A stretch of 64,000 nucleotides of DNA from NCBI RefSeq assembly GCF_036785885.1, contig NC_092329.1, positions 7,564,001-7,628,000 on the forward strand, written 5' to 3'. Made by a program: the position numbers and the translations under genes. The DNA is from Coffea arabica. Its lineage: Eukaryota; Streptophyta; Magnoliopsida; Gentianales; Rubiaceae. Positions 60,434-64,000 of this stretch are shown here, piece after piece (the first letter of the stretch is position 1; each line of letters starts with the position of its first letter). The notes below the pieces were generated by a model. That model saw only the letters and a list, made by a program, of their open reading frames with translations. It did not search any database and had not been told where the DNA came from.

Positions 60434-63400
60434 TATCTTGTAATGATCAAAGCTGAAAAATCAAGGAATTGAGGAAGATAGAAGGAGAGGAAGGAGAAGA
60501 AGAATCAAGGAAGAAGAAAACAGAAAGAATAGGGAAGATAGAGTTCAGAATTAAGGAGAGAAAAGAGAAGCACTCATTGTTTGAGAGAGGAGATTACAAT
60601 TCACATATAAGCTGATCTTCTTTACATCCCAAAGTTCTTATATATAGATTCAGCTTATAGAGCACTTATATGTAACTAACTCTTCTCTTCAACTAACTAA
60701 GCCATTAGGAGTCACTACTCTGGCAATATTATACGACTCCCTAGCCAACTTCTGGAAATGATGATCTTATGAAAAATGAATATCAGATGATTAAGTTTGG
60801 GTCATAACAATACCCACCCCTCCCCCCCCCCCCCCCTCCCCCCCAAAAAAAAATCCTAGTCCCTATGATCAACTTCAAACATTTGCATGGAGTACACAAG
60901 CTAAAATGTACAAGGGCAAAGTGCCTAAATACAAATGATAGTACTCCATAGCACACAAAGTAAGCCACAGAGCATAAGGAGTTTGACAGGCACTTATCTA
61001 CCAATTCTTCTTCACAGAAATATGAACGATTGATTTCAGAACCTTTATGACTAATCACCCTTAACCAAACTCACCCACTGACCTAGCTACTGCAGCACCT
61101 CCTGGATCCACTGGAAAACTTGATCTTAAAACTTTGTAATCTTCAAATTCTCCAAATGTGAGCTTCTCAGGATATAATATAGGAAATGTTTCAACAGCTG
61201 AAAGTAAATGTATTTCTCTGGCCATTTCTCCACTGATGTCATAAATTGCGGTTAACTCATCATGAGCATGTCCATCTCTATACTTGACAGATTCACAAAT
61301 TTCCCTGCCACCAGTAACAACCATTCCTATTGCTAGAAAATGAGACAAAACACAATCAGGAGCTACATATTTATTAGTTCCAAATGGTATAGTGCCATTT
61401 CTTGTTGCGAAACAATGTGGATAAACTTCTGCCAAACCAAAATCTTCAATTTTGGCATTGAACTTAGTAGCAATCACTCTACTGCAAATCTTAAGATCTC
61501 CATGTATCATCAGATTTTTGCACTTTTCATCTGGACATACAAGGCCAGTCCTCTCTTCCACTGATTCTGTTTTCAGTGGACTCATTTTCCCCAGGATTAA
61601 ATTCTGGTATTTGACAAGTACGTGGGTAATTCAATCCCCTGCAAACTGTCAAGAACGTCCTCATTGTACCATCTCGAAGTAATCTGCTCGTCATTGTGAA
61701 ACAAACAATCATATTTCCTTCTTCTTGGGTGATTGACAACTAAACCCAGATCCCCTAGAACAGCCCTTGAGTATACCACTTCAAGTATGCCCAGTAACAT
61801 TTTTGAGGATCTAGACCACAACACTTTGAATGGCCCACAGCTGGAAATATAAGCTGTTGATCCTGCCCTACTAGATGCATTTTCTCCAACCCGTATCAGC
61901 TTCTTTAGATTCGTAGAAATTTCATCCTTGATAATTTTCTTTGAATTTTGGTACTCCATCCAGCTAATCATCTCTCTTTCCAGCTTAAGATCGATGCCTC
62001 GTGAGTCAACATCAACAAAGGCCAAGGTTTTAATCTTTCTCATATCAACAGCAACATGATTTCCATAGGCATCATCAAACAAGAAAGTGAACCTTGTATC
62101 AACTTTAAATGTACTTAATAGATCATGAAAATCAGAAATCTTTTTGGGAAGACCCAGATAATCCTCATTCAAGCTTAAAGAACCTCTATAAGAACTGACA
62201 GAAGATGCAAGTTCATCAAGAAAATTATGCAGTAACTTTGGATGATGAATCAAGATATGGAACTGATCATTAGAAAGTTCGAATTCATTACCAACTGTTT
62301 CCACTATGGAGTTGGAATAATTGTTTTCTCCATTTGGTTCAAGTAAAAAACTCATTCCCATCTGTTTCACCATCATCAGAACAATGTTTGGCTTAGTATT
62401 GGAGTTCCGCAACTCCCAAATAAAAAATCTCGTTTGGGCTGATCAATTTCGTCTCCAAGGAAATCTGAGCCTGAAAATTTTGTATATCCATCATCCTATC
62501 ATTTTCGTCGTTGTCATAATCAGTTTCAACAGTTGCTTGATTTTCATTAAAAACCCAGAACCCATTCTCATCTACCCCAAAACAGAACCTGTCACTCCAA
62601 CATAAGAAGAACATTCATTCTCCGCAATTCTTGGAGCGTTAGATACTTCAACACTTCTATCGGCAAGGTTTGAATCTATATTCACTTCTTGATAACCAAG
62701 AGTCATGGTTATTCCTTGAGTAAGAAACATAGGATGGCCCAAAATTTCACTCCCTCCATTCCCCAATTTTACTAGATTATCCATCTCCTCCTCTTTGGTG
62801 AAACCCAGATTGATGGATAATCTTCCAGTGGAAGCTATCATTTGAAGATTTCATCCTCATCAATCAAGGATGTTTCAATCATACCATCTTCCTCCATATT
62901 CCGTTGCTTATCCATTTTCACGGTCTCAAATTCAAGAATTTCATGGTCTTAAAGGTGGGTGAATCAAGAATGAAAAGAATCAATCAGGGGAAGAAAGAAA
63001 AGAAAAGAAGTAGAGGAAGAATGCAGATTAATGGAAGAGCAAAGAAATAGAGATAAGAGTAAGAAAAGACAAGGAAGTACAGAGAGAACAGAGGGATAGA
63101 GAGAAAAGAATTAGGAAAGAGAATTCTTTGATTGGGGCAACAGAAGCATGCATCTGAGGACCACAAGCTCTAGTACCAATTGTACTGATCAGGGCTGAAG
63201 AATTAAGGAATTAAGGAAGAAGACAGCAGAAAGGATAGGGAAGATAGAGTTCAGAATTAAGGAGAGAAAAGAGTAGAATTCATTGTCTGAGAGAGGAGAT
63301 TACAATTCACATACAGAACTTCTTTACATCCCAAAGCTCTGATATATAGATTCAGCTTATAGAGCACTTATACGTAACTAACTCTTCTCTTCAACTAACT

Positions 63401-63516
63401 AAGCCATTAGTACTCGCTAATCTAGCAATATTACACAACTCCCTAACCAAATTCTGGAAATGATGATCTGATCAAAAATGAATATCAGATGATTAAGTTT
63501 GGGTCATAACATGTCT
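60434..63516 (-). mobile_element. Non-autonomous LTR retrotransposon carrying receptor-kinase-like sequence
   Basis: Direct repeats 63181-63511 (5' LTR on the minus strand) and 60439-60809 (3' LTR) begin TGTTATGACCC and end in ATCAGTACA / ATCATTACA. Next to the 5' LTR is the primer site TTGGTACTAGAGC (minus strand, about 63167-63179), a tRNA-Met-type site. The 3' LTR is preceded by an extreme G-rich polypurine tract (C run on the plus strand, 60813-60844). Flanking 5-mers TATCT and TGTCT differ at one base, fitting an old target duplication. The interior (60810-63180) has no gag, protease, integrase or reverse transcriptase; instead it carries a broken frame with kinase motifs. LTR lengths differ by 40 bp, mainly from extra purine/pyrimidine-rich sequence in the 3' copy. 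It lies in intron 1 of the BTL3-like gene in the same orientation. Confidence 0.85.
61061..62841 (-). pseudogene. Frameshifted ORF with receptor-like-kinase end, inside the LTR element
   Basis: Four consecutive minus-strand frames overlap or abut and alternate between only two reading frames: 62572-62841, 62393-62614, 61597-62412 and 61061-61585. This suggests one ancestral coding sequence with three shifts. The last block has kinase landmarks: catalytic-loop-like MIHGDLKICSR, then TKFNAKIEDFGLAEVYPH (DFG motif), GTNKYVAPD (in place of GTxGYxAPE) and AIGMVVTGGREICES, in the order seen in lectin-type receptor kinases. The ATP-binding lobe is not recognisable, and the first three blocks match nothing I know. 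The HGD-for-HRD and APD-for-APE changes suggest no catalytic activity. It could be a captured host gene or an element-specific protein of unknown type. Confidence 0.6.
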
Positions 63517-64000
63517 CTCTGTCACTGTAACTCCAGTGGAATAGGAAACATGGTCAATCCTAATCCAAAGATTAAACTTGATATATATGACATAAATTCC
63601 ATTTTCATTGGAAGAAAGTCAAACAATGAACATCTCTTACAATTGAATGTGAGTGAGATGATAACTCAAAACTCCCAGGAAAGAAACAATCCTAGGCCGC
63701 ACTTTAGTCGTACTCATCAAATTAGTGAAAACAGGTATATTTGTCACTATAATACAGTTCAATTAGGAAAAAAATGTATAAACTTCTAGATTTTATCAAA
63801 GAGCTCAATAGATGCATTCGATCTCACTTGAAGGTTTCTTTTTTTAAAAAAAAAATTCACAAGAATGTATGGTTGTTAAACGTAAATGACAAATAGTGTT
63901 ATTAGTTGCCCGTAATCCTAATAGGAAAATTAGCTCCTTTATCATCTAACCCTATATTAAAGCATCAAATTCAATATCAACGTACAATAAATCCACTACA
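63517..64000. other. Continuing intron of the BTL3-like gene
   Basis: No coding exon is recognised. A 96-codon plus-strand frame (63499-63789) overlaps the LTR boundary and has no motif. Confidence 0.45.

Overview
The window is plant nuclear DNA, from a eudicot by gene content: intron-rich genes, AT-rich intergenic DNA, MYB/cryptochrome/NIP families and several classes of plant transposon. An asterid, perhaps of the coffee family, is my guess from the look of the repeat families; nothing in the sequence proves it. No bacterial, CRISPR or organellar features were seen.

Layout. 1-1934 (-): 5' part of a PP2C phosphatase gene leaving the window on the left. 1935-13550: gene-poor, with small transposons, a 2.2-kb tandem array with alternating 170/200-bp spacing (about 6925-9080) and a smaller repeat block at 12.65-13.2 kb. 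13687-15054 (+): NIP aquaporin copy with a frameshift, probably a pseudogene. 16483-21595 (-): complete cryptochrome 1 gene (four coding exons, 682 aa) with a 712-bp Mutator-like MITE in intron 1. 23617-24240 (+): degraded DUF295/F-box gene. 27900-33163 (+): intact, very young Ty1/copia element with an uninterrupted 1347-codon polyprotein. 33694-34977 (-): R2R3-MYB of the MYB9/MYB107 type. 35-44.9 kb: gene-poor, with two more Mutator-like elements and a miniature copia-type LTR element (42011-43410). 44958-46186 (+): DTM1-like signal-peptidase-complex-related gene. 48114-48482 (+): intronless TRM112. 49611-55570 (-): eight-exon TMEM135-like membrane protein with one GC-AG intron. 57465-59682 (-): last three coding exons of a BTL3-like mitochondrial carrier. 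Its first exon lies beyond the window. The intron between them holds a non-autonomous LTR element (60439-63511) with a broken receptor-kinase-like sequence in its internal region.

The genes are unrelated single-copy plant genes (light sensing, suberin-type MYB, tRNA/rRNA/protein methylation, carrier, ER), each with its own promoter; they form no pathway or cluster. The structurally interesting material is the mobile DNA: at least two families with long terminal inverted repeats and 9-bp target duplications, an autonomous copia next to a copia-type miniature element using matching priming signals, and the kinase-carrying LTR element. I found no convincing new biological system; the last element and the higher-order tandem array are the best candidates for follow-up.
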